Assembly (NCBI RefSeq): GCF_006716425.1
Contig: NZ_VFOZ01000001.1
Span: 2,418,001 to 2,482,000, forward strand
DNA length: 64,000 nucleotides
DNA from: Actinoallomurus bryophytorum
GTDB lineage: Bacteria; Actinomycetota; Actinomycetes; Streptosporangiales; Streptosporangiaceae
Direction: 5' to 3'
This document shows positions 56,631 through 63,300 of the stretch, in pieces. The notes below the pieces were generated by a model, which did no database searches, was not told where the DNA came from, and worked only from the letters and a program-made list of their open reading frames with translations. Within the stretch, counting starts at the first letter, position 1; every line of letters begins with the position of its first letter. The translations under genes and the position numbers were made by a program.

Positions 56631-56757
56631 CACGGGAATCCTCTGTGGGCTGGTCGGTGGTGTCGCCTGGGGAGGGCGGGCTCGATGCCGTGCCGGATCG
56701 TACGGCCCTGGAGGAGGCTCGGTGCGACCCGGGGTGCCATCTTCGGGTCTTGTTCAT

Positions 56758-56775
56758 TTGTGAAGCGCTTCACAA
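56758..56775. promoter_or_regulatory. Rex operator (ROP) in the ggr-nuo / menG divergent region
   Basis: TTGTGAAGCGCTTCACAA is a perfect 18-bp palindrome and matches the known actinomycete Rex consensus TTGTGAANNNNTTCACAA at every fixed position. Rex represses respiratory genes when NAD+ is high and leaves DNA when NADH rises; in Streptomyces coelicolor nuo is a known target. It lies 263 bases before the GTG at 56495 and 120 bases before menG, so it may act on either or both. Confidence 0.85.
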
Positions 56776-56894
56776 GCGTGCCACACGCTGAGTCTAAACC
56801 TTCTCGGGGGTTGGTCGGGAACCGTGCGGCCGTGCGGATCGTTCGGGCGAGGCCCATGCCCGGACACCCCGCGACTTGCGTAGGCTCGACGACC

Positions 56895-57599
56895 ATGACG
56901 CGCGCATCCCTGGACAAGCAGCCGGCCGAGGTCGCGGCCATGTTCGACCGCACGGCCGCGCGCTATGACCTGCTCAACGACCTGATGACCGGCGGGCTGG
57001 CCCGCTCCTGGCGTCGTGAGGTCGTCCGCGCGGTGGCCGCACGGCCGGGTGAGCTGGTACTCGACGTGGCCGCCGGTACGGGCACCTCTTCGGTGCCGTT
57101 CGCCGAGGCAGGCGCGCTGACCGTAGCGTGCGACTTCTCCCTCGGCATGCTAGAGCAGGGCGTACGCCGTCAGGCCGGGAAACGCGGCCTCGCCTTCACG
57201 GCCGGCGACGCGCTCCGGCTGCCGTTCGGCGACGCGTCCTTCGACGCGGTCACGATCTCCTTCGGCATCCGCAACGTCAGCGACACGCCCGCCGCGCTGA
57301 CGGAGATGCTCCGGGTGACCAAGCCAGGCGGCCGACTGGTGATCTGCGAGGTCAGCCATCCGCCGAACCCCGTACTGCGGCGGATGCACGGCCTGCACCT
57401 CAAGGTCGGCCTGCCGCTCATGGCGAGGGTCAGCTCCAACCCGGACTCGTACCACTACCTGGCCGAGTCGACCGCCGCGTGGCATGACCAGGAGGCCTTG
57501 GCCGGCCTGCTGCGACAGGCGGGCTGGGAGTCGGTCCGCTACCGCAACCTGACGTTCGGCGTGGTCGCACTACACCACGCCTGGCGGCCGACCGAGTAG
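56895..57599 (+). CDS. menG: Demethylmenaquinone methyltransferase
   Basis: A 234-residue UbiE/MenG-type enzyme performing the last ring methylation of menaquinone. It begins [25 protein letters not shown], with SAM motif [19 protein letters not shown], and carries [12 protein letters not shown] plus [18 protein letters not shown]. The ATG at 56895 has no ribosome site; TAGGCT at 56881-56886 is placed as -10 for a leaderless message. It is divergent from ggr-nuo and shares the Rex-site region. Confidence 0.95.
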   Translation: MTRASLDKQPAEVAAMFDRTAARYDLLNDLMTGGLARSWRREVVRAVAARPGELVLDVAAGTGTSSVPFAEAGALTVACDFSLGMLEQGVRRQAGKRGLAFTAGDALRLPFGDASFDAVTISFGIRNVSDTPAALTEMLRVTKPGGRLVICEVSHPPNPVLRRMHGLHLKVGLPLMARVSSNPDSYHYLAESTAAWHDQEALAGLLRQAGWESVRYRNLTFGVVALHHAWRPTE

Positions 57600-57612
57600 A
57601 CGGGCGGCCCCA

Positions 57613-57732
57613 CGGCCTGTCTCGAAGTCGTCGGCCGGGACCCGCACCCGTCGTGGAGCCCACCCGCCGTGAAGCCCACCCGCCGTGAAGCCCACCCGCC
57701 GTGAAGCCCACCCGCCGTGAAGCCCACCCGCC
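57613..57732. repeat. Left part of the dispersed repeat interrupted by IS110
   Basis: GGCCTGTCTCGAAGTC (57614-57629) is the inverted end motif, followed by five 16-bp units of GTGAAGCCCACCCGCC type from 57653 to 57732 (the first has GTGGAG). The fifth unit ends where the IS begins. The same end motif and the GCGGGTGGGCTYC units occur in the uninterrupted copy at 10.73-11.03 kb. The end motif starts 14 bases after the menG stop. Confidence 0.75.
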
Positions 57733-57787
57733 AGTGAGAATGGTGGGGCAGGCGATGCTGGTGTGGTTTGGCTCTTTGCCCGCCCGA

Positions 57788-57955
57788 CCTCGTGAGTGAG
57801 TGTCTTTCCCCGGATCTGTCGGCCGTGCTGGTGTGTCTGCGGGGTGTGCGCTGGGCCGGTGCCGTGACTTGATAAGAGCTCGGCCTAGGAGCCTCATCAC
57901 TGGTCTGTCCGATGCACCGGCCCAGCGCGTGCCACGTCTCGTTTCCCTCACGAGG
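57788..57955 (+). ncRNA. Candidate IS110 bridge RNA
   Basis: CCTCGTGAG (57788-57796) pairs perfectly with CTCACGAGG (57947-57955), enclosing 168 bases. Inside, GCGCTGGGCCGGTGC (57848-57862) pairs perfectly with 57914-57928 around a 51-base loop that can fold further (GTGA with TCAC, GAG with CTC). IS110-group elements encode a bridge RNA of similar length in this 5' position that specifies target and donor DNA. The identification rests on position, size and structure; guide loops were not proven. Confidence 0.65.
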
Positions 57956-57970
57956 ATTGGCAGGTTCAGG

Positions 57971-59053
57971 ATGGCACGCAGGAGCAGGCGACCGGACAAG
58001 CGGCGGGTCGTGGGTGGGGTCGACACCCACCACGACACCCATCACGCCGCGGTGGAGTTGATGAACGGCGGCCGGATCGCGGACGCGCAGTTTCCCGCCA
58101 CGGTTGAGGGCTATGCGCGGTTGCTGGCCTGGATGGAAGGCTTCGGCCGGATCCACGCGGTCGGGGTGGAGGGCACCGGCTCCTACGGAGCGGGCCTGAC
58201 CCGGTACCTGCGCGGTCAAGGTGTCACCGTGGTGGAGGTGAACCGGCCCGACCGCCGTCAGCGCCGCAGTGTCGGTAAGTCCGATCCGTTGGATGCTTAT
58301 GCCGCCGCTGATGCGGTGCTGGCCGGCCGCGCCCGCGCACTGCCCAAAGGCAACGACGGGATCGCCGAATCGATCCGGGTGCTGCACCTGACCCGGACCG
58401 GAGCCATCAAGGCCCGCACCGCAGCCATCAACGAACTACGAGCCGTGCTGGTCACCGCACCGGCACAACTTCGCGAACACCTCACCGGCAAACCCACCCC
58501 GGCACTGATCAGCGCATGCGCACGGCTGCGCCCAGGCACCGACCTGACCGACCCGCTCCACGCCACCAAACACGCCCTCCGCGCGCTGGCCCACCGCCAC
58601 CAGCACCTGACCACCGAAATCGATGGTCTCAACCTGCACCTGAAAGCCTTGATCACCCAGACCCGCCCCGACCTGCTCGCCATTTACGGCGTCGGGGTCG
58701 AGACCGCCGCACAGCTGCTGATCACCTGCGGCGACAACCCCGACCGCCTCACCACCCCAGCCGCCTTCGCCGCTCTGTGCGGGGTGGCCCCGATCCCTGC
58801 TTCCAGTGGCAAGACCACCCGGCACCGGCTCTCACGCGGCGGAGACCGCCAAGCCAACCGCGCCCTCTACCTGATCACCATCACCCGCATGAGCCACTGC
58901 GCCCGAACCCGAACCTACGTCCAACGCCGCACCAGCCAAGGCAAACCCAAACCCGAGATCATCCGCTGCCTCAAACGCTACCTCGCACGCGAACTCTTCA
59001 AAGCCCTCACCAGCACAAACACCACACCCAGCGACCTACCAGCCGCCGCTTGA
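57971..59053 (+). CDS. IS110-family transposase (DEDD/bridge-RNA-guided recombinase)
   Basis: A 360-residue enzyme starting MARRSRRPDKRRVVGGVDTH. The N-terminal RuvC-like DEDD domain shows Asp in GGVDTHHDTHHAAVEL, Glu in VGVEGTGSYGAGL, and the final Asp pair in SVGKSDPLDAYAAADAVL. A coiled-coil linker follows, then the Transposase_20 domain with GVGVETAAQLLI and the likely catalytic Ser in IPASSGKTTRHRL, continuing RGGDRQANRALYLI. All key residues are present and the frame is intact, so the element may be active. Confidence 0.95.
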   Translation: MARRSRRPDKRRVVGGVDTHHDTHHAAVELMNGGRIADAQFPATVEGYARLLAWMEGFGRIHAVGVEGTGSYGAGLTRYLRGQGVTVVEVNRPDRRQRRSVGKSDPLDAYAAADAVLAGRARALPKGNDGIAESIRVLHLTRTGAIKARTAAINELRAVLVTAPAQLREHLTGKPTPALISACARLRPGTDLTDPLHATKHALRALAHRHQHLTTEIDGLNLHLKALITQTRPDLLAIYGVGVETAAQLLITCGDNPDRLTTPAAFAALCGVAPIPASSGKTTRHRLSRGGDRQANRALYLITITRMSHCARTRTYVQRRTSQGKPKPEIIRCLKRYLARELFKALTSTNTTPSDLPAAA

Positions 59054-59072
59054 CACCACATAAGAGCATCCA

Positions 59073-59213
59073 GGGGGAACCATCCCACTCACATTGTCCA
59101 GCGGGAACAGCGGCAGGCGAAAGTAGAGCGGGGTTCTGTGGATAACCCTGGCGGTGGCGCCACCCAGGCGGCACCACCAGGCAGCAGCACGACTTTGAGA
59201 CAGGGCCTGGCTA
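59073..59213. repeat. Right part of the interrupted dispersed repeat
   Basis: From GGGGAACCATCCCACTC through CGGGGTTCTGTGGATAACC to the end motif GACTTTGAGACAGGGCCTG (59190-59208) this is the inverse of the A part at 10735-10857, about 80% identical over 110 bases. It ends in CTAG, whose CTA is the stop codon of the DUF4229 gene. With 57613-57732 it gives a roughly 260-bp element bounded by inverted copies of GGCCYTGTCTCRAAGTC. Confidence 0.75.
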
Positions 59214-59453
59214 GTCGGCGTCCTCGCGGGCGGCGCCCTCGGCCATGTTGTCGCGGATGCGGCCTGCCCGCTCGGTCACCGAGTTGGAGACCGCGTCACG
59301 CTGGCGTGACAGCAGGACGAAGCTGATGACGCCGCTGATCAGAATGGCCAGCCCGAGCAGCAGAAATCCGCGTGCCCCGACCAGGAAGAGCACGCCGGCG
59401 GTGGCGGCGAACAGCGCGAGCCGCGAGAGGCTGTAGATGAGTACGGAACGCAT
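59211..59453 (-). CDS. DUF4229 membrane protein
   Basis: An 80-residue protein with two hydrophobic helices, LFAATAGVLFLVGARG and LLLGLAILISGVISFVLL, then SRQRDAVSNSVTERAGRIRD, the conserved hydrophilic tail of DUF4229. It is widespread in actinobacteria, often near menaquinone genes, with unknown function. Its TAG stop lies in the CTAG at the end of the dispersed repeat, so the final residues (AREDAD) may have been set by that insertion. Confidence 0.88.
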   Translation of the reverse strand: MRSVLIYSLSRLALFAATAGVLFLVGARGFLLLGLAILISGVISFVLLSRQRDAVSNSVTERAGRIRDNMAEGAAREDAD

Positions 59454-59504
59454 GGCCTTCTGAGGCTATCCCCCTCGGCCGCGTACCTCACCATCCCCCT
59501 CGTG

Positions 59505-60479
59505 TTACGCGCCCTGGCGCAGGATTTCCGCGTACATCGCGGGATCGGCGTTGCCGCCGGACACCACCGCGACGAAGCGCCCGCGGCCACCCGCGTCGAC
59601 CCTTGACAGATAGGCCGCGGTCGCGACGGCGCCGCCGGGTTCGGCGACGAGCCGGGCGCGCTGGGCGAGCTGCCGCATCGCGTCGGCGATCTCCTCTTCG
59701 CTCACGGTCACGATGTCGTCGACGTAGGCGCGCAGATGCTCGAACGGCAGCTCCCCGACGCACTCGACGCGGAGGGAGTCGGCGATCGTACGGTGCGTGT
59801 CGGCGCTGGGCCAGGCGATCCGGCGGCCGGCGCGGAAGGAGGCGCGCGCGTCGGCGGCGAACTCGGGCTCGACGCCGATCACCCGGACGTCGGACCGCTT
59901 CGCCTTGATCGCGGCGGCGATTCCGGAGACCAGCCCGCCACCGCTGATCGGTACGAGCACCGTGCTCACGTCCGGCGCGTCCTCGAGGATCTCAAGCCCG
60001 ATCGTGCCCTGGCCCGCGATGACGTGACGGTCGTCGAACGGAGAGACGAGGGCGTAGTCGTGCGCGACGGCCAGCCGTTCGGCCGTCTCGACACGGGCCT
60101 CGATGGTCGGCTCCACGAAGACGATCTCGGCGCCCAGCAGACGGCACGCGTCGGCCTTGATCGCCGGAATCGTGTTCGGCACCACGAGCACCGCCGGGAC
60201 GCCGAGCACCTTCGCCGCGTACGCGACCGCCTGGGCGTGGTTGCCGCTCGAGTGCGCGATGACGCCGTTCTTACGGTCGGTCTCGGGAATGTTACTGATC
60301 GCGGTGTAGGCACCGCGCAGTTTGAACGAGCCGACCGGTTGAAGTGATTCCGGCTTCAGTTGGAGGGAGGGAGCCGAGGGCGATTTCGCGGAGAATGTGA
60401 CCAGCGGCGTACGGAGGATGATGCCGTCAAGCTCGCGAGCGGCATCCTCGATCTCCTCCAACGTAACAAGATCGGACAT
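59505..60479 (-). CDS. Threonine/serine dehydratase (PLP fold type II)
   Basis: A 324-residue enzyme. PLP lysine Lys53 lies in PVGSFKLRGAY, the phosphate loop is ISGGGLVSG and SSGNHAQAVAYAA is the substrate loop. It deaminates threonine or serine to the keto acid. It lacks the C-terminal ACT regulatory domain of biosynthetic IlvA, so it is of the catabolic or serine-racemase-like class. Conserved EPTIEARVETAERLA and EPGGAVATAAYLS fit. It is divergent from bldC. Confidence 0.92.
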   Translation of the reverse strand: MSDLVTLEEIEDAARELDGIILRTPLVTFSAKSPSAPSLQLKPESLQPVGSFKLRGAYTAISNIPETDRKNGVIAHSSGNHAQAVAYAAKVLGVPAVLVVPNTIPAIKADACRLLGAEIVFVEPTIEARVETAERLAVAHDYALVSPFDDRHVIAGQGTIGLEILEDAPDVSTVLVPISGGGLVSGIAAAIKAKRSDVRVIGVEPEFAADARASFRAGRRIAWPSADTHRTIADSLRVECVGELPFEHLRAYVDDIVTVSEEEIADAMRQLAQRARLVAEPGGAVATAAYLSRVDAGGRGRFVAVVSGGNADPAMYAEILRQGA

Positions 60480-60616
60480 ACCCGAACCCTAAGGGGCCGC
60501 AAAGACCTCGTGAGAACCGGGCACCCACGAGCGGAGCGGCCCGATCGGACGACCCAAACTGCAACCGGCCGATCACATCTGGTCATTACTGCATGTCACA
60601 AAACTACGTAGCGTGA

Positions 60617-60631
60617 TGTTTTCCGAAAACA
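60617..60631. promoter_or_regulatory. Palindrome in the bldC upstream region
   Basis: TGTTTTCCGAAAACA has seven-base arms around a single C and stands out as AT-rich in this genome. It lies 79 bases before the bldC start, where an operator or transcript leader would be expected. The gap 60480-60709 also contains AT-rich CATGTCACAAAACTACGTAG just upstream, a probable promoter. Confidence 0.45.
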
Positions 60632-60709
60632 AGGGAGAAACCATGCTTCAACCGGCACACTTAGAAACAGTCCTTCCGCCACGAGAGCGGGACAAAGGGG
60701 GAAGAAAAC

Positions 60710-60916
60710 GTGGAGAGCACGAGCGAGCGCCTGCTGACCCCAGGCGAGGTCGCTGCCCTGTTCCGGGTCGATCCGAAAACTGTGACACGCTGGGCCGCCG
60801 CCGGCCGGATCAGTAGCATCCGGACTCCCGGTGGACATCGCCGTTTCAGAGAGTCAGAGGTGCACGCGCTACTACGCGGCGAGGAGGCCGTCGACTCCCA
60901 CGATCTCAGCCGCTAG
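60710..60916 (+). CDS. bldC: BldC-type MerR-like developmental regulator
   Basis: A 68-residue protein consisting of one winged helix: LLTPGEVAALFRVDPKTVTRWAAAGRISSIRTPGGHRRFRESEV, nearly identical to the BldC core of Streptomyces, which binds direct repeats head to tail and delays sporulation. It starts GTG after AAAGGGGGAAG. The length equals Streptomyces BldC. Its presence implies a filamentous, probably sporulating organism. An upstream out-of-frame ORF from ATG 60643 (GGGAG before it) overlaps its start. Confidence 0.95.
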   Translation: MESTSERLLTPGEVAALFRVDPKTVTRWAAAGRISSIRTPGGHRRFRESEVHALLRGEEAVDSHDLSR

Positions 60917-60966
60917 GCGATCGTCTCTCGGAGTCCTCGCGACCGGCACCTGCCCCCGGTGTCCCG

Positions 60967-61239
60967 TCACTCTTCGGCCTGCTCGGCTTTGAATTCCTCG
61001 AACTCACGGCGTAGCGCCTCGTCTTCGGCGCGCCATCGGCGGTGCTTGTCCGCCAGCTCCTCCTCCGTGATGGACTGATCGAGAAGGCGCTGATAGTCAG
61101 GGTCATCGGGCCCGATCTCGACATAGGCCTGCCCGATCACGCGCCCGGTATCGCCCTGCGCCCTCCTCCCCTCACGCCCGGGTCCCACCGCCCCCACGGG
61201 CACCCGAAGGGTCCCGTCGGGGAGTCTGATGACGTACAT
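60967..61239 (-). CDS. Small acidic protein next to the metallopeptidase
   Basis: A 90-residue protein: MYVIRLPDGTLRVPVGAVGP, a middle with RVIGQAYVEIGPDDPDYQRLLDQS, and a charged helical end (RRWRAEDEALRREFEEFKAE) likely to form a coiled coil. I recognise no family. It starts ten bases after the HExxH gene stop, so the two are an operon. By analogy with peptidase-inhibitor or toxin-immunity pairs it could be a partner, but nothing in the sequence proves it. Confidence 0.72.
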   Translation of the reverse strand: MYVIRLPDGTLRVPVGAVGPGREGRRAQGDTGRVIGQAYVEIGPDDPDYQRLLDQSITEEELADKHRRWRAEDEALRREFEEFKAEQAEE

Positions 61240-61249
61240 CGCCCCTCCC

Positions 61250-62185
61250 CTAAATTCCGTATTTGCGGTTGAAGAAAAGCATCACATTGAGCGCGGCGCG
61301 AGTGTTGCCGCCGAGCATGTCGACAAGTGCAGGCCGTTGTCGAGACGCGATCGCCGCGAAGGCATCGGCGAAGAACTCATGGCGCCCGAGATCGTCGGTG
61401 CCAATGTGAAAATCACTCGCAAAATGCGGAAGGCATTGCTCGTACAGTGCACGGAACTCGGCACTGTCGGACTGCCATTGTCGTGGCCCGTCTTCGACGA
61501 TCCGGCCATCGATGTCATCGAGCGCATGGCCGATCTCATGCAACATCACGTCGGGAGTCGGGGAAGGGCGATCACCGACGACGATGGTCCGATCCCCGTA
61601 CGCACCGGCGCAGATGTCCCACGTTGCCTTGCCGGACGGCAACGGTGCCCCGCGCAGGTACTGCATGTCGTCAAGGTCGGGGACACCGCCGGATCCGACA
61701 TAGATTCCGTCGAGGCCCTCGGCGAGCTTGTCCTTGAGCGCCTCGGGGAGCTCCGCGAGGCTGTCCACGGCGCGTACGGCGTCCGGAGGGGCCGAGCGGC
61801 CGTCCGCGGCCCACTGGCGGTACAGGATGCCTTCGAGGGCGCCACAGTGGCGCCGGCCGTCCCTGAGGTCGACCGCGTCGGCCGGATGCGGCGCCGCGCG
61901 CGGGAGGTCCTCGTCGAGCTCGAAGTCGCGCCACGTGTAACGAGGCTTGGCCCGATCCTCGGGAACGGCGTCCCCGTCGCGCGCACCGCTCAGCCGGTCC
62001 GCGGGCTCGATCTTGCGGAACCGTCCGCGCGCGTCCCTGGGCTGGAGGCGGCGCGGCCGGCCGGCGGCCCGCTCGACCGTGGCCGGACGATCGTGCTCGC
62101 CGACCGAGTCCTTGGACCGCCGATGCCGCCCGCGGCTGTCGGTGGCCGAGACCTCGACCTGACGGCGGTTCCCCCGGTAGCGCAT
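61250..62185 (-). CDS. HExxH metallopeptidase, lethal-factor/PPEP-like
   Basis: A 311-residue protein from ATG 62185, behind GAGGGGGCG; an ATG at 62248 would add 21 residues but has no ribosome site. The C-terminal 100 residues hold the zinc site HEIGHALDD (216-224) and, 54 residues on, HEFFADAFA with Glu270 as third ligand, as in anthrax lethal-factor-type and Pro-Pro endopeptidases. The first 90 residues are very basic and repeat-poor (RGRHRRSKDS, DARGRFRK), with no signal peptide. Substrate and site of action are unknown. Confidence 0.75.
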   Translation of the reverse strand: MRYRGNRRQVEVSATDSRGRHRRSKDSVGEHDRPATVERAAGRPRRLQPRDARGRFRKIEPADRLSGARDGDAVPEDRAKPRYTWRDFELDEDLPRAAPHPADAVDLRDGRRHCGALEGILYRQWAADGRSAPPDAVRAVDSLAELPEALKDKLAEGLDGIYVGSGGVPDLDDMQYLRGAPLPSGKATWDICAGAYGDRTIVVGDRPSPTPDVMLHEIGHALDDIDGRIVEDGPRQWQSDSAEFRALYEQCLPHFASDFHIGTDDLGRHEFFADAFAAIASRQRPALVDMLGGNTRAALNVMLFFNRKYGI

Positions 62186-62409
62186 CGAACGCCCCCTCAG
62201 CACCTCCGTGCCCCGCGCACGCCTGCCCGGGGCTGGTGTCTGTTTCATACGCCGGTGCCCTACTGCGCTGCGGGCGAGGCTTATGAGACGGACCTAGGCC
62301 GTAGCGTAAGCCGGATTCTCGGACTCCGTCACCCACCGCCCCCGCGTACGAACGGCCCGCACTGGCCATGCGACGTCGGCGCTTGCAGGCCCGAGCTACG
62401 CTGCGAAGC

Positions 62410-62754
62410 ATGCTCGTCCTTGCCGCCGTGCTCATCCTGGTCGCACTCGGCGTCTGGCTTTTCTGCCTCTTCGAGGTGCTGTCCATCACTGAGGGCGATG
62501 CCCGTCATCTGCCAAAATTCGCCTGGTTCATGATCGTGCTGCTTCTCTTCGATCTCGGCGCGATCGCCTGGCTCGTCTTCGGACGCCGTCGCGGGTACGT
62601 CACCGCCGACGTCTCCGCCTGGCCCCCGGACTTCCTCATGTCCGGAGACGGCGGCCCACAGGAGCCGGACGCACCGCTTCCCGTGGGACCCGACGACGAT
62701 CCGGAGTTCCTCCGTCAGCTCGACCGCCGCCTGCGAGGCGACGACCAGGGCTGA
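62410..62754 (+). CDS. PLDc_N-domain membrane protein
   Basis: A 114-residue protein with two helices, LAAVLILVALGVWLFCLFEVLS and FAWFMIVLLLFDLGAIAWLVFG, the latter matching the phospholipase-D-nuclease N-terminal (PLDc_N) domain. The tail is acidic with PVGPDDDPEFLRQL. Many actinobacteria carry such stand-alone proteins; function is unknown. ATG 62410 is chosen; TACGCT at 62397-62402 suggests a leaderless message. Upstream in-frame codons are Arg-rich and not family-like. Confidence 0.85.
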   Translation: MLVLAAVLILVALGVWLFCLFEVLSITEGDARHLPKFAWFMIVLLLFDLGAIAWLVFGRRRGYVTADVSAWPPDFLMSGDGGPQEPDAPLPVGPDDDPEFLRQLDRRLRGDDQG

Positions 62755-62771
62755 CCTGAACCGCTTTGCAA

Positions 62772-62809
62772 CGACCGGGGAGGAGGGCCGCGGCCCTCCT
62801 CCCCGGTCG
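62772..62809. terminator. Perfect 38-bp palindrome after the PLDc_N gene
   Basis: Bases 62772-62790 are the exact reverse complement of 62791-62809 (CGACCGGGGAGGAGGGCCG and its inverse), with no spacer. It begins 18 bases after the stop codon, a likely strong hairpin terminator, though without a T tract. Confidence 0.65.
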
Positions 62810-63300
62810 AAGCGCCAGCCTCGCCACGCCGCCACCACGCCGTACGGCGGCCGCGACCCCGCGTGGGGCAACCGGCCCCGGTCGACCGGCACCGGCCCCC
62901 GGTCGACCGACACGGGGCTTCCAGCGGCATCGCCGCCTCAGGAAGCCCTGCCGGACCAGGCATGCGCCCACCACATCCGGTCGGGCGCTCGCGTCCCCAC
63001 CGCGCGGCGCCGACTCATGGCGGCGCCTTCCTCCGTGACCACGACCGCCACCAGGAACACGCACCTGCGCCAGATCACGAACGCCCTGACGAGCCAAACC
63101 GGGCGCGCCCGGCCATCGGCCTCGGCACCTGACACCCACCCGCATCTCGCTCCGCTCCGCAGAGGGCGAGAACCACGTAGGTGGGTGTCAACCACGTAGG
63201 TAGAGGCATGAAGGAACCGCATCGGCCATCGACAGGGTCCTGACGGCTACCCCGGGACGGCCTCCGTCCACCGCCATCCCCGGAGGTCTCCGGTGCCGGG
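62810..63300. other. Non-coding stretch with one compound hairpin and direct repeats
   Basis: No ORF here has credible coding features. TGACACCCACC at 63130-63140 pairs exactly with GGTGGGTGTCA at 63180-63190, and within it TCTCGC pairs with GCGAGA, forming a long compound stem. AACCACGTAGGT occurs twice (63171-63182 and 63190-63201), the first overlapping the stem. It may be a terminator or operator. Confidence 0.4.

Larger units (their letters stand above)
57733..59072 (+). mobile_element. IS110-family insertion sequence, about 1.34 kb
   Basis: The ends are inferred by joining the flanks: GCCCACCCGCCAG, then GGGGAACCATCCCACTC, aligns without gaps to the reverse complement of the uninterrupted repeat (GCCCACCCGCCCG, then GGGGTGCCATCCCACTC). 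CCAG occurs at both junctions (57731-57734 and 59070-59073), so the exact crossover lies within it. No terminal inverted repeats and no longer target duplication are seen, as expected for IS110. Contents: about 240 bp of 5' non-coding sequence, one transposase, about 20 bp of 3' end. Confidence 0.85.

Noticed and set aside
55119-57599. 826-codon plus-strand frame covering ggr and menG
   Set aside because: Only its last 234 codons are MenG; the rest is antisense to ggr and reads as Arg/Gly/His-rich noise.
57653-57732. Five regular 16-bp repeats, considered as a CRISPR array
   Set aside because: The units are head to tail with no spacers and no cas genes are present.
60481-60709. Possible tRNA or riboswitch in the thr dehydratase-bldC gap
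   Set aside because: No cloverleaf or known riboswitch core could be drawn; only a short palindrome and promoter-like AT-rich sequence.
62939-63019. 26-codon minus-strand ORF (MSRRRAVGTRAPDRMWWAHA...) with GGAGG-like site
   Set aside because: The ribosome site is attractive but there is no promoter, no neighbour in the same operon and no recognisable family; too little to call.
62636-63145. 169-codon minus-strand frame
   Set aside because: It overlaps the PLDc_N gene and a 38-bp palindrome and is composed almost wholly of Gly, Arg, Ala and Pro.
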